DNA of 53,421 nucleotides from an uncultured Eubacterium sp. (GCA_910577225.1 CAJTMV010000029.1:1-53421); one strand, 5' to 3'. Positions 25,457-34,551 are shown, numbered from the stretch's first letter. The notes: generated by a model not told the origin, from the sequence alone. Numbers and translations: made by a program.

Positions 25457-28228
25457 ATGTGTCTGAACAGAAAGAAAATTTATCATATATGGATTGGCGT
25501 ACTTTTTTTAATACTGCCATGGGTCGTTTTTTTGGCTGGTTATAATCCTTTTTCTACTGCGGCAGCGCCCGGAGATGGAGAAATATATGGTTTACAGATG
25601 CAATTGTTTGCAAAGGATTTTAGAATGTGGAACCCGTTTCTGGCAGGAGGAAAATCACAATTGGCAGAAGCTGGAAGTCAGTCCCTGTATTTGCCTGCGA
25701 AGATCATTATGAATTTATTTCCGTCTTATTTCGGATATAATTTATTATTACTTTTGCATTATTCAATGGCAGGATATTTTACCTATCGGTTTATAAAGAT
25801 TGTAAATTTAAAAGAGTGTTCGGCAGTTTTAGGCGGAATCGCTTTTATGTTCTGTGGTTTTATGTCGGCACATAAAGGTCACAATACGATGGTATGTGTA
25901 GCTGCCTATCTGCCAGTTCTTTTATATTTTATTGAAAAATATATCGTATCCGAAAAAAGAACGATTCCTGTGGCAGCCTCGCTTGTATGGGGATTATCGG
26001 TGACAGCTGATTATACGGCATGTTCGTTGTACATAGCCATGGTATGTTTTCCATATCTGGTTTGCCGGATAATTTCAAAAGATGCCGGAGAAAAAATAAA
26101 AAGAATGATAGCAGAAATCATAAAAGCCAGTATAACTATTTTTGGGATAGGGACGTTGTTAGCATCTTATTATTTGTTCCCGATTATAGAATCGTTAAAA
26201 TATATTACAAGAGAAACGATTACTTATGATTTTTTTACCGGATTCTCGTTTCCAATAAAGCAGATAGGAATGCTTTTATTTCCATCTCTTTTTGGAGGAG
26301 GGGTAAGCGATATTGGTTATTTCGGGGAATGGAATATTACCGAGATAGCTGGATATATGGGCCTGCCAGTTTTGATCATAGCTATCGCATGTATGATATT
26401 TGCATTTAAAAAGAACGGGTTTGTCAGATTCTGGACAGTGGCGGCATGCGCAGGGTTTCTTCTGGTTCTGGGAGGCAATACGCCTTTCTATAAATTGATG
26501 TACAAAGTACCTGTTTATAATATGTTTCGTGTACCCGCAAGAAACTGGCTGGAAGTAAATTTTTGCATATGTATTTTATTTGCATACGGCGTCGATTTTA
26601 TTATAAATGAAGAGCATTTATTTCAGAAATTATATTCCATAATTAGAAAAACTTTTTTTGTAGCTGTAGTTTTGGAAATTGGAATTTTTATTTTCATACG
26701 GAGATTCGTCTTACTAAGCAACATATTTCAGATTGGAGAGGAAAGTGATAGCGCGATCATACAGCTCCTGGATCAAAATGTGTCCATGTCGTCCAAAAGT
26801 ATTTATATTTATTTGATCATATTGCTGTTGACGGGAATTTGCATTTCTTTTTTAAAAAAGTATCGAAAGAAAACGATTTTCTGGATGTTTACAGGGGCTT
26901 TGATACTTACAGATCTTTTTCCGTTTGCATATTTTCATGATAATATCCGGACCGAAACATACCAGTCGTATCCTGTAGAAAAGCATGAAATCAGCAGTAC
27001 GTTAAACTGGATAAAAGAAGAAAGTAAGAAGGAGTATCGCGTTTGGAATTTATCAGATATCAGTGGTCTGAAACCAGTTGTAAATCAAAATGAAGGGATA
27101 TTGGCAATCAATTCTTATGGTCCTGTCTGGCTGAAAAATTATTCTGATTTAACGAGATTTAATGCGGCAGGCGAATTAGAGAATGTGAACTGGCTGATAA
27201 AAAATAACCAGTTGTTATCGATGCTGAATGCAAAATATATCGTTGTGAATGCAGATGACAGTGGCGTTTTGGAACAGTCTTTTTTGCCTCAGACAGATAT
27301 AACAGATGTAAATCGTATTTCGGAATGGGAACGGGTCCAGGCGACAGTGGATAGGAACCGCGTAATTTTAAATGCTGGCGACGCTGGCTACAGTCTGATT
27401 CAGTATCGAATACCGAAGGCGGATCATTTGTATCTGAGATATACGTTGTCTTTGGAAACAACTCCGTCACAAGAGGGGATTTACGTTGATTTTTACGGTG
27501 CAGATGGTTCTAATATTACACAAAAATATCATTCGCCAGATGAGATCTCAAAAGGGACGATCAAAGACAGTATCATATTAAACGGGAGTTATTCAGATAT
27601 TTATTTAAGGATATATTCCTATTCAAAAAGTGATATTGTGATCGATGCCTGTAATTTTGAAGAAGTACAAATTCCGGAAGGGACCTACGTCCGGCGTTTT
27701 GAAGATGAAAATGGACATGCCGTATATGAGAATACCAATGCGTTTGGCAGAGCATATTTTGTCAGTCAGGTAGTTACGGAAACAGATACGCAGGAACAAA
27801 TATCGATGATTCAGAATGCGGAAGTGGATTTGCGAAACGTAGCGCTGACAGAAAGCACGCTGTCAGATACCAATTTTCAAATGGGCGAGGTGCTGGATAT
27901 AGATGATCAGGATAATAAAATTACTTTAGAGGTAAATACAGAGGGGGATAGTTTTCTTGTACTGACAGACAATTTTTATCAGGGATGGGAAGTATATGCA
28001 GATGGTGTGCAGTCTGAAATTTATAAAGTGAACGGAGTGCAGCGCGGCGTTTTGATTTGTGAAAAAGGAAAGCATACAATTGAATTTATATACAGGCCGG
28101 CAGGTTTTTATTGGGGAATTGCAGTGAGCCTGTTTTGCGTTTCCATTTTGATCATTTTTACGGTTAGGAGAAAACCTTTGGTTTTTCCTGGAAAAAACAG
28201 TTTACAGCGAAGGGACAAAGTATTATGA
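25457..28228 (+). CDS. YfhO-family multi-pass membrane glycosyltransferase (GT-C like)
   Basis: A 923-residue membrane protein. The N-terminus (VLFLILPWVVFLAGYNPFST ... PGDGEIYGLQMQLFAKDF) and the segment WNPFLAGGKSQLAEAGSQSL match YfhO. About a dozen membrane helices fill residues 12-480. A large outside domain follows, with a final helix near 890-910. In Bacillus, YfhO works with the polyprenyl-phosphate glycosyltransferase CsbB to decorate lipoteichoic acid with sugar on the outer face. The CsbB-like gene follows here with an ATGA overlap. The gene is visibly more AT-rich than those before it. Start has AGGAGTATAGAAC upstream. Confidence 0.82.
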   Translation: MCLNRKKIYHIWIGVLFLILPWVVFLAGYNPFSTAAAPGDGEIYGLQMQLFAKDFRMWNPFLAGGKSQLAEAGSQSLYLPAKIIMNLFPSYFGYNLLLLLHYSMAGYFTYRFIKIVNLKECSAVLGGIAFMFCGFMSAHKGHNTMVCVAAYLPVLLYFIEKYIVSEKRTIPVAASLVWGLSVTADYTACSLYIAMVCFPYLVCRIISKDAGEKIKRMIAEIIKASITIFGIGTLLASYYLFPIIESLKYITRETITYDFFTGFSFPIKQIGMLLFPSLFGGGVSDIGYFGEWNITEIAGYMGLPVLIIAIACMIFAFKKNGFVRFWTVAACAGFLLVLGGNTPFYKLMYKVPVYNMFRVPARNWLEVNFCICILFAYGVDFIINEEHLFQKLYSIIRKTFFVAVVLEIGIFIFIRRFVLLSNIFQIGEESDSAIIQLLDQNVSMSSKSIYIYLIILLLTGICISFLKKYRKKTIFWMFTGALILTDLFPFAYFHDNIRTETYQSYPVEKHEISSTLNWIKEESKKEYRVWNLSDISGLKPVVNQNEGILAINSYGPVWLKNYSDLTRFNAAGELENVNWLIKNNQLLSMLNAKYIVVNADDSGVLEQSFLPQTDITDVNRISEWERVQATVDRNRVILNAGDAGYSLIQYRIPKADHLYLRYTLSLETTPSQEGIYVDFYGADGSNITQKYHSPDEISKGTIKDSIILNGSYSDIYLRIYSYSKSDIVIDACNFEEVQIPEGTYVRRFEDENGHAVYENTNAFGRAYFVSQVVTETDTQEQISMIQNAEVDLRNVALTESTLSDTNFQMGEVLDIDDQDNKITLEVNTEGDSFLVLTDNFYQGWEVYADGVQSEIYKVNGVQRGVLICEKGKHTIEFIYRPAGFYWGIAVSLFCVSILIIFTVRRKPLVFPGKNSLQRRDKVL

Positions 28229-29217
28229 ACAATCTGTATTTGATAGTTCCGTGTTTTAATGAAGAAGAAACTCTGAAAGATACGGCCAGAGAATTAAAAC
28301 GGAAGATAACTTCACTCATACAGCAGGGCAGAATCGGTCCGGACAGCAGAATATTATTTGTTGATGATGGCTCGAAAGATACAACATTGCAAATTGTCAG
28401 AAAATTACATGAAGAAAATGCATGTTATTCCTATCTGTCTTTCTCAAGAAATTTTGGACATCAGAGCGCGGTTCTGGCCGGATTATTTTTTGCCGTGGAG
28501 CAGGGAGCGGATGTTACCATTTCCATCGACGCGGATTTACAGCAGGATATCGAAGCGATCGATTCTTTTTTGGAAAAGTATGAAAATGGAGCAGATATTG
28601 TATATGGGGTCAGGGATTCCAGAAATACAGATTCCTTTTTGAAAAAGCTAACTGCAACTGCGTTTTATGATCTGATGAATGTGTTTGGATGTAACGTGTT
28701 GAAAAATCATGCGGACTACAGACTGATGTCAGCCAGAGCGGTACTTACGCTCAAAGAGTTTCAGGAAGTAAATCTGTTTTTACGAGGGATCGTGCCTTTA
28801 TGCGGGTATGACACCGATATCGTATATTTTCAGGTTAGAGAAAGAAAGGCCGGCAGTTCGAAATATACGGCGAAAAAGATGATTAATTTTGCATTGGATG
28901 GGATTACGTCATTAAGCATGAAGCCGGTTCGATATATTACAATGCTTGGGATGTCGGTTTTTATTCTCAGTCTTGTTCTGATTGCGTTTTATGTTATTTC
29001 AAATCTGACGGGAAATACGGTAAGCGGCTGGACAAGTATGATTACCTCAATCTGGGCGCTGGGAGGGATTCAGCTTATGGCAATTGGTATTGTCGGGGAA
29101 TATGTCGGAAAGACATACATCGAATCAAAAAGAAGGCCGCGGTATATTATCCGTGAATATGGGAATGCCAGAGCGCCTAAAGTCGAAGAGGAAAGTCAGA
29201 TGGTTCGGGACAGATAG
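28225..29217 (+). CDS. Polyprenyl-phosphate glycosyltransferase, CsbB/GtrB type
   Basis: A 330-residue GT2 with two C-terminal membrane helices. Markers are YLIVPCFNEEETLKDTAREL, FVDDGSKDTTLQIV, FSRNFGHQSAVLAGLFFAVE, SIDADLQQDIEAI and RERKAGSSKYTAKKMINFAL. Helices lie near 235-255 and 270-290 (YITMLGMSVFILSLVLIAFY). It charges undecaprenyl phosphate with a sugar on the inner leaflet; a flippase moves it and YfhO transfers it outside. No GtcA-like flippase gene is adjacent. Start overlaps the yfhO-like stop by 4 bp. Confidence 0.86.
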   Translation: MNNLYLIVPCFNEEETLKDTARELKRKITSLIQQGRIGPDSRILFVDDGSKDTTLQIVRKLHEENACYSYLSFSRNFGHQSAVLAGLFFAVEQGADVTISIDADLQQDIEAIDSFLEKYENGADIVYGVRDSRNTDSFLKKLTATAFYDLMNVFGCNVLKNHADYRLMSARAVLTLKEFQEVNLFLRGIVPLCGYDTDIVYFQVRERKAGSSKYTAKKMINFALDGITSLSMKPVRYITMLGMSVFILSLVLIAFYVISNLTGNTVSGWTSMITSIWALGGIQLMAIGIVGEYVGKTYIESKRRPRYIIREYGNARAPKVEEESQMVRDR

Positions 29218-29244
29218 TGAAAATTGAGGAAGAGGTGGTAGCGA

Positions 29245-29955
29245 ATGACTACAAAGGAACTAATAAAAACTTATCCAAGAAAAAGAAAAGAACTTCCTGA
29301 GGAATATAAAAAAATATATGTGCAGCATTACGAAGAGAACAGAAAAGGGAAAACAAAAGTTTCTTATTTGTCTGGGAAAATGGAGCGCTGGCTGCATAAA
29401 AAAGTTGCAAAAAGTTCGGGTAAAAATAAAAAAACACTTGAAATAGGTGCGGGGACATTAAACCAGCTGGATTTTGAACGGACAAAAGTATACGATGTGA
29501 TAGAACCGTTTCACAAGCTGTTTGAACATTCGCCGAATCTGAAATATGTCAGAAATGTTTATAATGACATAGCAGAAGTAAAACATGAAACATATGACAG
29601 GATTACTTCTGTTGCCTGCTTTGAACATATTGAAAACCTCCCGCAAGTGGTTCAAATGACGACAAAACTGCTAAAGCCGGATGGGAAACTTTGTATTTCC
29701 ATACCGAATGAAGGCCGCTTTTTATGGAAATTCTCATATACGATGACCACCGGAAGAGAGTTTAAAAAACGGTTTCATCTGGACTATGAGACATTGATGA
29801 GATATGAGCATATCAATACGGCAGATGAAATCGGGCAGATTTTAAAGTATTATTTTGAAGATGTGAAAATGTCATTATGCGGCATCAGTAAAACATTTTC
29901 TTTTTATAGATATTACGAATGCAGCAAAGCGAAAAAATCAGGCAGCGAGGGATAA
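29245..29955 (+). CDS. Class I SAM-dependent methyltransferase
   Basis: A 236-residue methyltransferase: motif I KKTLEIGAGTLNQLDFERTK, a post-I acidic turn (YDVIEPFHKLFE), SVACFEHIENLPQVVQMTTK and LLKPDGKLCISIPNEGRFLW. The fold is the Methyltransf_11/23 type often found in polysaccharide loci for O- or N-methylation of sugars. No coiled coil or extra domain, unlike the methyltransferase at 20448. AGAGGTGG precedes the start. Substrate unknown. Confidence 0.8.
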   Translation: MTTKELIKTYPRKRKELPEEYKKIYVQHYEENRKGKTKVSYLSGKMERWLHKKVAKSSGKNKKTLEIGAGTLNQLDFERTKVYDVIEPFHKLFEHSPNLKYVRNVYNDIAEVKHETYDRITSVACFEHIENLPQVVQMTTKLLKPDGKLCISIPNEGRFLWKFSYTMTTGREFKKRFHLDYETLMRYEHINTADEIGQILKYYFEDVKMSLCGISKTFSFYRYYECSKAKKSGSEG

Positions 29956-29961
29956 TCACAC

Positions 29962-30903
29962 ATGAACAAAACATCAAAAATCTACATCGCAGGACATCGC
30001 GGCATGGTCGGTTCAGCCATTGTCCGCGAACTGCAAAGACGGGGATATACCAATCTGCTGACACGTACCCACAGCCAGCTGGATTTATGCCGTCAGGCCG
30101 ACGTGGAGGAGTTTTTCGCCAGCGAACGGCCGGAATATGTCTTTCTGGCGGCTGCCAGGGTAGGCGGTATTCTGGCGAATGAGCAGGCGCTGGCAGATTT
30201 TATGTATGACAATCTGGCGCTGGAAATGAATGTGATTCATGCCGCATATGAATATGGCTGCAAAAAGCTGGAATTTCTCGGCTCTTCCTGCATCTACCCG
30301 CGCATGGCGCCGCAGCCGATGACGGAGAGCAGTCTGCTTACAGGAGCACTGGAAAAAACGAACGAGGCGTATGCGCTTGCCAAAATTTCGGGACTTAAAT
30401 ACTGTGAATATTTAAACAGACAGTATGGGACAGACTATATTTCCGTAATGCCGACAAATCTGTATGGGCCGAACGATAATTATCATCCCACGCACAGTCA
30501 TGTGCTGCCTGCATTTATCCGCCGTTTTCATGAGGCGAAACTGGCGCGGGAGTCCTATGTGGTCTGCTGGGGAGACGGCAGTCCGCTGCGGGAGTTTTTG
30601 TATGTGGACGATCTGGCTGGTCTCTGCGTATTTTTAATGAATCATTATTCCGGAAACGAGACGGTAAATGCCGGTACCGGAAAAGAAATCCATATCAGGG
30701 AGCTGGCGGAACTGGTAGCGGAAGAGGTTGGCTATACGGGCGAGATTCGCTGGGATACGTCAAAACCAAATGGGACGCCGCGCAAGCTGCTGGATGTAAG
30801 CAAGACGAAACAGCTGGGATGGACGTATCAGACCGGACTGCGGGAAGGCATCCGGCTGTCGTATGAGGATTTTTTAAAGCATCCGGTCCGGACGGAGAGG
30901 TAA
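29962..30903 (+). CDS. fcl: GDP-L-fucose synthase
   Basis: A 313-residue SDR-type epimerase/reductase that converts GDP-4-keto-6-deoxy-D-mannose to GDP-L-fucose with NADPH. Seen: cofactor motif YIAGHRGMVGSAIV, AAARVGGILANE, FLGSSCIYPRMAPQPMTESS, NEAYALAKISGLKYCEYLNR with the YX3K pair, and TNLYGPNDNYHPTHSHVLPA, all diagnostic of Fcl/WcaG. Its substrate is made by gmd at 32768. It is the first of the GDP-sugar genes, six bases after the methyltransferase stop. Confidence 0.92.
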   Translation: MNKTSKIYIAGHRGMVGSAIVRELQRRGYTNLLTRTHSQLDLCRQADVEEFFASERPEYVFLAAARVGGILANEQALADFMYDNLALEMNVIHAAYEYGCKKLEFLGSSCIYPRMAPQPMTESSLLTGALEKTNEAYALAKISGLKYCEYLNRQYGTDYISVMPTNLYGPNDNYHPTHSHVLPAFIRRFHEAKLARESYVVCWGDGSPLREFLYVDDLAGLCVFLMNHYSGNETVNAGTGKEIHIRELAELVAEEVGYTGEIRWDTSKPNGTPRKLLDVSKTKQLGWTYQTGLREGIRLSYEDFLKHPVRTER

Positions 30904-30905
30904 CT

Positions 30906-31883
30906 ATGAAAAAGGCGTTAATTATTGGCGCGGCGGGATTTGTCGGCAGCTATCTGGCCAGGGAGCTGCGCGTACGTCATCAGATGGAAATTCATGTCTC
31001 CAAGCTGCCGCACGAACAGCTTAAGATCCAGGATGCGACCGTGCATGATCTTAATATTTTGCATAAAGAAGAGATTGTCAGTCTGCTGTATGCAATCCGT
31101 CCGGATTATATTTTTCATCTTGCGGCGCAAAGCTCGGTCAGCGTTGCCTGGAAACATCCGGGACTGACAGCGGACGTAAATATTAAAGGCTGTATCCACG
31201 TGCTGGATGCAGTGCGGGAACTGTTTTATAAACCAAGAATTTTGCTGGTCGGTTCGGGAGAGGAATACGGACGAATCCGTTCTGGAGAAGTGCCGGTTAC
31301 AGAAGAAAATCATCTGCGGCCGGGAAATATTTATGCAGCGACCAAAGCCTGCCAGAATATGATCGGAAATATTTACGCCAAAGCCTATGATATGGATCTT
31401 TTGATGGTACGTGCGTTTAATCATATCGGACCGGGGCAGGCGCCGATCTTTGTCGTATCTGATTTTTGCAGACAGGTCGCGCAGATTGAAGCGGGACGGA
31501 AAGACCCTGTGATGTATGTCGGCAATCTGGACGCCAGACGCGATTTTACCGATGTGCGGGATGTGGCGCGTGCATATGCGATGCTGATAAAAAAGGGAAA
31601 AACGGGAGAGACTTATAATGTGGGCAGCGGGCATGCCTGTTCGATCCGAAAGGTACTGGATATGATTTTAGCGTTGTCAGAAGCGGATATCCGGGTAGAA
31701 ACAGATCCAAATAAAATCCGTCCGTCTGATGTGCCCGTGATCGAAGCGGATATTGCAAAACTGCGTCTGGCAACCGGATGGCAGCCGCGTATACCGCTGG
31801 CGCAGACATTACAGGAAACGCTGGATTACTGGAGGAAGGCAGATGCTGAATCTTACGATAACCGCCAGCAGTCCCAAAGGTGA
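30906..31883 (+). CDS. rmd: GDP-6-deoxy-D-mannose (GDP-D-rhamnose) reductase
   Basis: A 325-residue SDR protein: LIIGAAGFVGSYLARELRVR, FHLAAQSSVSVAWKHP, VGSGEEYGRI, NIYAATKACQNMIGNIYAKA (YX3K) and RAFNHIGPGQAPIFVVSDFC. The FNHIGPGQ...SDF phrase is typical of Rmd, which reduces GDP-4-keto-6-deoxy-D-mannose to GDP-D-rhamnose, rather than of the dehydratase. It starts two bases after fcl ends. With fcl and gmd it means one intermediate is split into two donor sugars. A dTDP-type or UDP-type epimerase is the alternative but fits the neighbours less well. Confidence 0.78.
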   Translation: MKKALIIGAAGFVGSYLARELRVRHQMEIHVSKLPHEQLKIQDATVHDLNILHKEEIVSLLYAIRPDYIFHLAAQSSVSVAWKHPGLTADVNIKGCIHVLDAVRELFYKPRILLVGSGEEYGRIRSGEVPVTEENHLRPGNIYAATKACQNMIGNIYAKAYDMDLLMVRAFNHIGPGQAPIFVVSDFCRQVAQIEAGRKDPVMYVGNLDARRDFTDVRDVARAYAMLIKKGKTGETYNVGSGHACSIRKVLDMILALSEADIRVETDPNKIRPSDVPVIEADIAKLRLATGWQPRIPLAQTLQETLDYWRKADAESYDNRQQSQR

Positions 31884-31892
31884 GAGGTGAAC

Positions 31893-32753
31893 ATGGAACG
31901 ACAGATTGCGCAGGGAATGTTTGCGAAAGAAGATGTGACAAAATCAGACCGCGTGCTGCACACACCGGGAAACTTTGCAAAAAAATGTCTGCTGTACGTG
32001 CAGGAGGCGGGGACGCTGGAAAGCCTGATCCCGCACGTATGCAGACGAAATCATCTGGACTCCTGGCTGATTTTTGAAGTGCTGCAGGGCAGAGGAACCA
32101 TTAGTTACGAGGGACAGACGTATGAGCTTATGCAGGGACAGTATATCTGGATCGACTGCAGAAAGGAGTTTGCACACGAAAGCGATGGTCAGGATCCATG
32201 GAAACTGTCGTGGATTCATTTTAACGGCAATTGTGCACAGGAATTTTATGAATTGTTTCGAAAGCGGCACAATGCGCCGGTATTTCTGCCGGCAGATGCG
32301 TCGCTGACACACCGGATGCTGCAAAAGATACCGGATCTGATCAGGGAAAACGTGTCGGAACTGGATGTGCACAGTATGCTGACACAATTGATCGTTTCCT
32401 GTCTGCGGACAGTTCGCGAAAAAGATCTGATCAGAGAAATCCGGGAATATATAAATACAAACTATAAAGAAAGCGGATGGATGGAGCTTTTGACACAGCG
32501 GTTTGACATCCCGGCGCGGGAGCTGGACGAGATGTTTGCGGAGAGCTGCGGAATCGGACTGCGTGATTATATGCAAAGCAGGAGGTTTCACGCGGCAAAA
32601 GAGCAGCTGCGTTTTACGATATTGCCGGTTGCGGACATTATAAGGGAATCGGGAATCGGTAACGAGGATTTGTTTTATCAGTTATTCCGGGAGCATGAAA
32701 ATATGAGTCCGCAGGAATACCGGAAAAAATGGGCGCAGTGGATGAAAGACTAA
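31893..32753 (+). CDS. AraC-family transcriptional regulator
   Basis: A 286-residue regulator: an N-terminal cupin-like sensing domain (SWLIFEVLQGRGTISYEGQT, then YELMQGQYIWIDC and WKLSWIHFNG) and a C-terminal AraC double helix-turn-helix (REIREYINTNYKESGWMELL ... DIIRESGIGNEDLFYQLFRE, then HENMSPQEYRKKW). It lies between rmd and gmd on the same strand. ATG 31893 and GTG 31887 are both possible; ATG is preferred. The cupin suggests a sugar effector. A plausible target is the surrounding polysaccharide locus, unproven. Confidence 0.82.
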   Translation: MERQIAQGMFAKEDVTKSDRVLHTPGNFAKKCLLYVQEAGTLESLIPHVCRRNHLDSWLIFEVLQGRGTISYEGQTYELMQGQYIWIDCRKEFAHESDGQDPWKLSWIHFNGNCAQEFYELFRKRHNAPVFLPADASLTHRMLQKIPDLIRENVSELDVHSMLTQLIVSCLRTVREKDLIREIREYINTNYKESGWMELLTQRFDIPARELDEMFAESCGIGLRDYMQSRRFHAAKEQLRFTILPVADIIRESGIGNEDLFYQLFREHENMSPQEYRKKWAQWMKD

Positions 32754-32767
32754 GGGAGGTTTTGACG

Positions 32768-33796
32768 ATGAAAAAAGCGTTGATTACAGGTGTGACCGGG
32801 CAGGATGGCAGTTATCTGGCAGAGCTGCTTTTGGAAAAAGGGTACGAGGTGCATGGCATGGTGCGTCGTTCTTCAGTGGAAAAGATGGAGCGCATCGAGC
32901 ATCTGAAAGGCTGTGCGCAGTTTGCGTTACATTACGGCGATCTTACGGATTCGATGAGCATCGTGAAGATCATCGGTGAAATCAGGCCGGATGAAATCTA
33001 CAATCTGGCTGCGCAGTCTCACGTACAGGTGAGCTTTGACGTGCCGGAATATACGGCGGAAGTGGCGGCAATCGGCGTGCTGCGCGTTCTGGAGGCGGTC
33101 CGTATCTGCGGACTTGCGGACAGCTGCAGAATCTATCAGGCGTCGACTTCGGAGCTGTTTGGAAAGGTGGAGGAGGTTCCGCAGAATGAGCAGACACCGT
33201 TTCATCCTTACAGTCCGTACGCGGTTGCAAAACAGTACGGATACTGGATTGTAAAAGAGTACCGTGAAGCATACGGGATGTTTTGCTGCTCGGGTATTTT
33301 ATTTAATCATGAGTCGGAACGGCGCGGAGAGACGTTTGTAACGAGAAAAATTTCCATGGCGGCGGCCGCTATCGCAAAGGGCAGGCAAAAAAAGCTGTAT
33401 CTTGGCAACCTGTCTTCTCTGCGTGACTGGGGATATGCGAAAGACTATGTGGAATGTATGTGGCTGATCTTACAGCATGAGCGGCCGGAGGACTTTGTCA
33501 TTGCGACCGGAGAGCAGCATTCTGTGCGGGAATTTTGCGAGTATGCGTTCCGCGAGGCTGGTATAGAGCTGGAATTTCGCGGCGAGGGCCTTTACGAGAC
33601 CGGCATCGATCGGGCGACCAAAGAGGTGGTCATAGAGGTGTCTGAAGAATTCTATCGTCCGACGGACGTTGTCAACCTTTGGGGAGATCCGGGGAAGGCG
33701 AAAAGAGAACTGGGCTGGAATCCGACAAAGACCAGCTTTGAGGAGCTGGTCCGGCTGATGGTAAGACATGATCTGGCCTGCCAGTACGATGAATAA
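32768..33796 (+). CDS. gmd: GDP-mannose 4,6-dehydratase
   Basis: A 342-residue dehydratase making GDP-4-keto-6-deoxy-D-mannose from GDP-D-mannose, the shared precursor for Fcl and Rmd. Diagnostic segments: ALITGVTGQDGSYLAELLLE, GMVRRSS, YNLAAQSHVQVSFDVPEYTA, QASTSELFGKVEEVPQNE, YAVAKQYGYWIVKEYREAYG (YX3K), LFNHESERRGETFVTRKI and FYRPTDVVNLWGDPGKAKRE. ATG 32768 follows GGGAGGT; the 32729 start overlaps the AraC gene. Last gene of the locus. GDP-mannose synthesis (manA/B/C) is not in the window. Confidence 0.94.
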   Translation: MKKALITGVTGQDGSYLAELLLEKGYEVHGMVRRSSVEKMERIEHLKGCAQFALHYGDLTDSMSIVKIIGEIRPDEIYNLAAQSHVQVSFDVPEYTAEVAAIGVLRVLEAVRICGLADSCRIYQASTSELFGKVEEVPQNEQTPFHPYSPYAVAKQYGYWIVKEYREAYGMFCCSGILFNHESERRGETFVTRKISMAAAAIAKGRQKKLYLGNLSSLRDWGYAKDYVECMWLILQHERPEDFVIATGEQHSVREFCEYAFREAGIELEFRGEGLYETGIDRATKEVVIEVSEEFYRPTDVVNLWGDPGKAKRELGWNPTKTSFEELVRLMVRHDLACQYDE

Positions 33797-33964
33797 TCGT
33801 GGCTCCATGTCATTCAAACGTCTGGAAACAGAAAGAGCATTGATATAATCGTTTTGCAAAATAGGCGGGACGGACACCACACTATAGTCAGCATTTACCA
33901 GGACAAGGTTCATCAGGAGTCGGGCGGTTCTGCCGTTCCCATCTGGGAATGGTACGATAGGTGT
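33797..33964 (-). pseudogene. Fic-domain fragment
   Basis: Reading the minus strand from 33964 gives PIVPFPDGNGRTARLLMNLV and then LVNADYSVVSVPP. PF.DGNGR.AR is the core of the Fic AMP-transferase motif (HPFxDGNGR), with the catalytic His replaced by Val or lost at the break. A stop (TAG) lies just upstream, and the 3' part runs into the gmd gene on the other strand. No N- or C-terminal Fic sequence remains. It is a scrap at the right border of the polysaccharide locus, ending next to the hicB terminator. Confidence 0.65.
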
Positions 33965-33965
33965 C

Positions 33966-33997
33966 TAAAAAGAAGCTGCCCTATGGGCAGCTCCCCG
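33966..33997 (-). terminator. Intrinsic terminator of hicB
   Basis: A perfect 8-bp stem AGCTGCCC/GGGCAGCT (33974-33981 with 33985-33992) closes a 3-nt loop; on the minus strand it is followed by TCTTTTTAG. It lies 9-27 bp beyond the hicB stop. Confidence 0.7.
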
Positions 33998-34000
33998 TAT

Positions 34001-34402
34001 TTACTTTGCTTGTGCCATTGTGAATAAGGTATCTTGTAAAAGTTTAGAGAAATTGATATTATTTTTTTCAGCAAAAGTATTCAGCCATGCAGGAATAGTA
34101 AGGTTTTTCCTTACAGCTTTTTCACCATATTTTTCTTCATAAGCATCAATGTCTAATAATAGCATATTTATCATACACCCATTTTCAGCAGTAATTTCTG
34201 AATAATCGGAGGCATGTGGTATTTTTTCTCCATCTTCAAGTTCTCCTAATATCCAGCCACTGGCTGCGTCAATCCCCATTTCAATAGCCTGTTCCAAATC
34301 TTTTCCCTCTGTTACACAACCGGGTAAATCTGGAAATTCTACCACATATCCACCGCTTTGATCTGTAAAGGGCTTAAATACAGCCGGATAAATTAATTTC
34401 AA
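34001..34402 (-). CDS. hicB: HicB-family antitoxin
   Basis: A 133-residue HicB protein. The partial RNase-H-like antitoxin fold is clear: YPAVFKPFTDQSGGYVVEFP, DLPGCVTEGKDLEQAIEMGI and DAASGWILGELEDGEKIP. The C-terminal part (VRKNLTIPAWLNTFAEKNNI, then NFSKLLQDTLF) is a ribbon-helix-helix-like DNA-binding and dimer segment. The start is TTG at 34402 with GGAGGT eight bases upstream. HicB normally follows hicA; here the upstream hicA is reduced to a remnant (34441-34501), so this is probably an orphan antitoxin. It may still repress the strong promoter at 34552. Confidence 0.85.
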   Translation of the reverse strand: MKLIYPAVFKPFTDQSGGYVVEFPDLPGCVTEGKDLEQAIEMGIDAASGWILGELEDGEKIPHASDYSEITAENGCMINMLLLDIDAYEEKYGEKAVRKNLTIPAWLNTFAEKNNINFSKLLQDTLFTMAQAK

Positions 34403-34440
34403 TATATTTCACCTCCATTTATATCAAAAGCAAATGGGAC

Positions 34441-34501
34441 TTAAAGCCCCGCTTGTTCCATAATTGATTTCACTAATACTTTCAATTTCTCTAAATTTCA
34501 T
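34441..34501 (-). pseudogene. hicA remnant
   Basis: On the minus strand an ATG at 34501-34499 opens with MKFREIE, like some HicA toxins. In another frame the segment just before the TTA at 34441 reads KVLVKSIMEQAGL and stop, like the usual HicA C-terminus (SILKQAGL). Together they span about 60 bp instead of about 180-240 bp, with a frame change and no dsRBD core. This suggests an internal deletion that destroyed the toxin. The reading is by eye from short matches. Confidence 0.45.
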
Positions 34502-34551
34502 CCGATACCTTATTCATTCATGGCATCTCTCCTTTCCGTTAATTTAACTAT

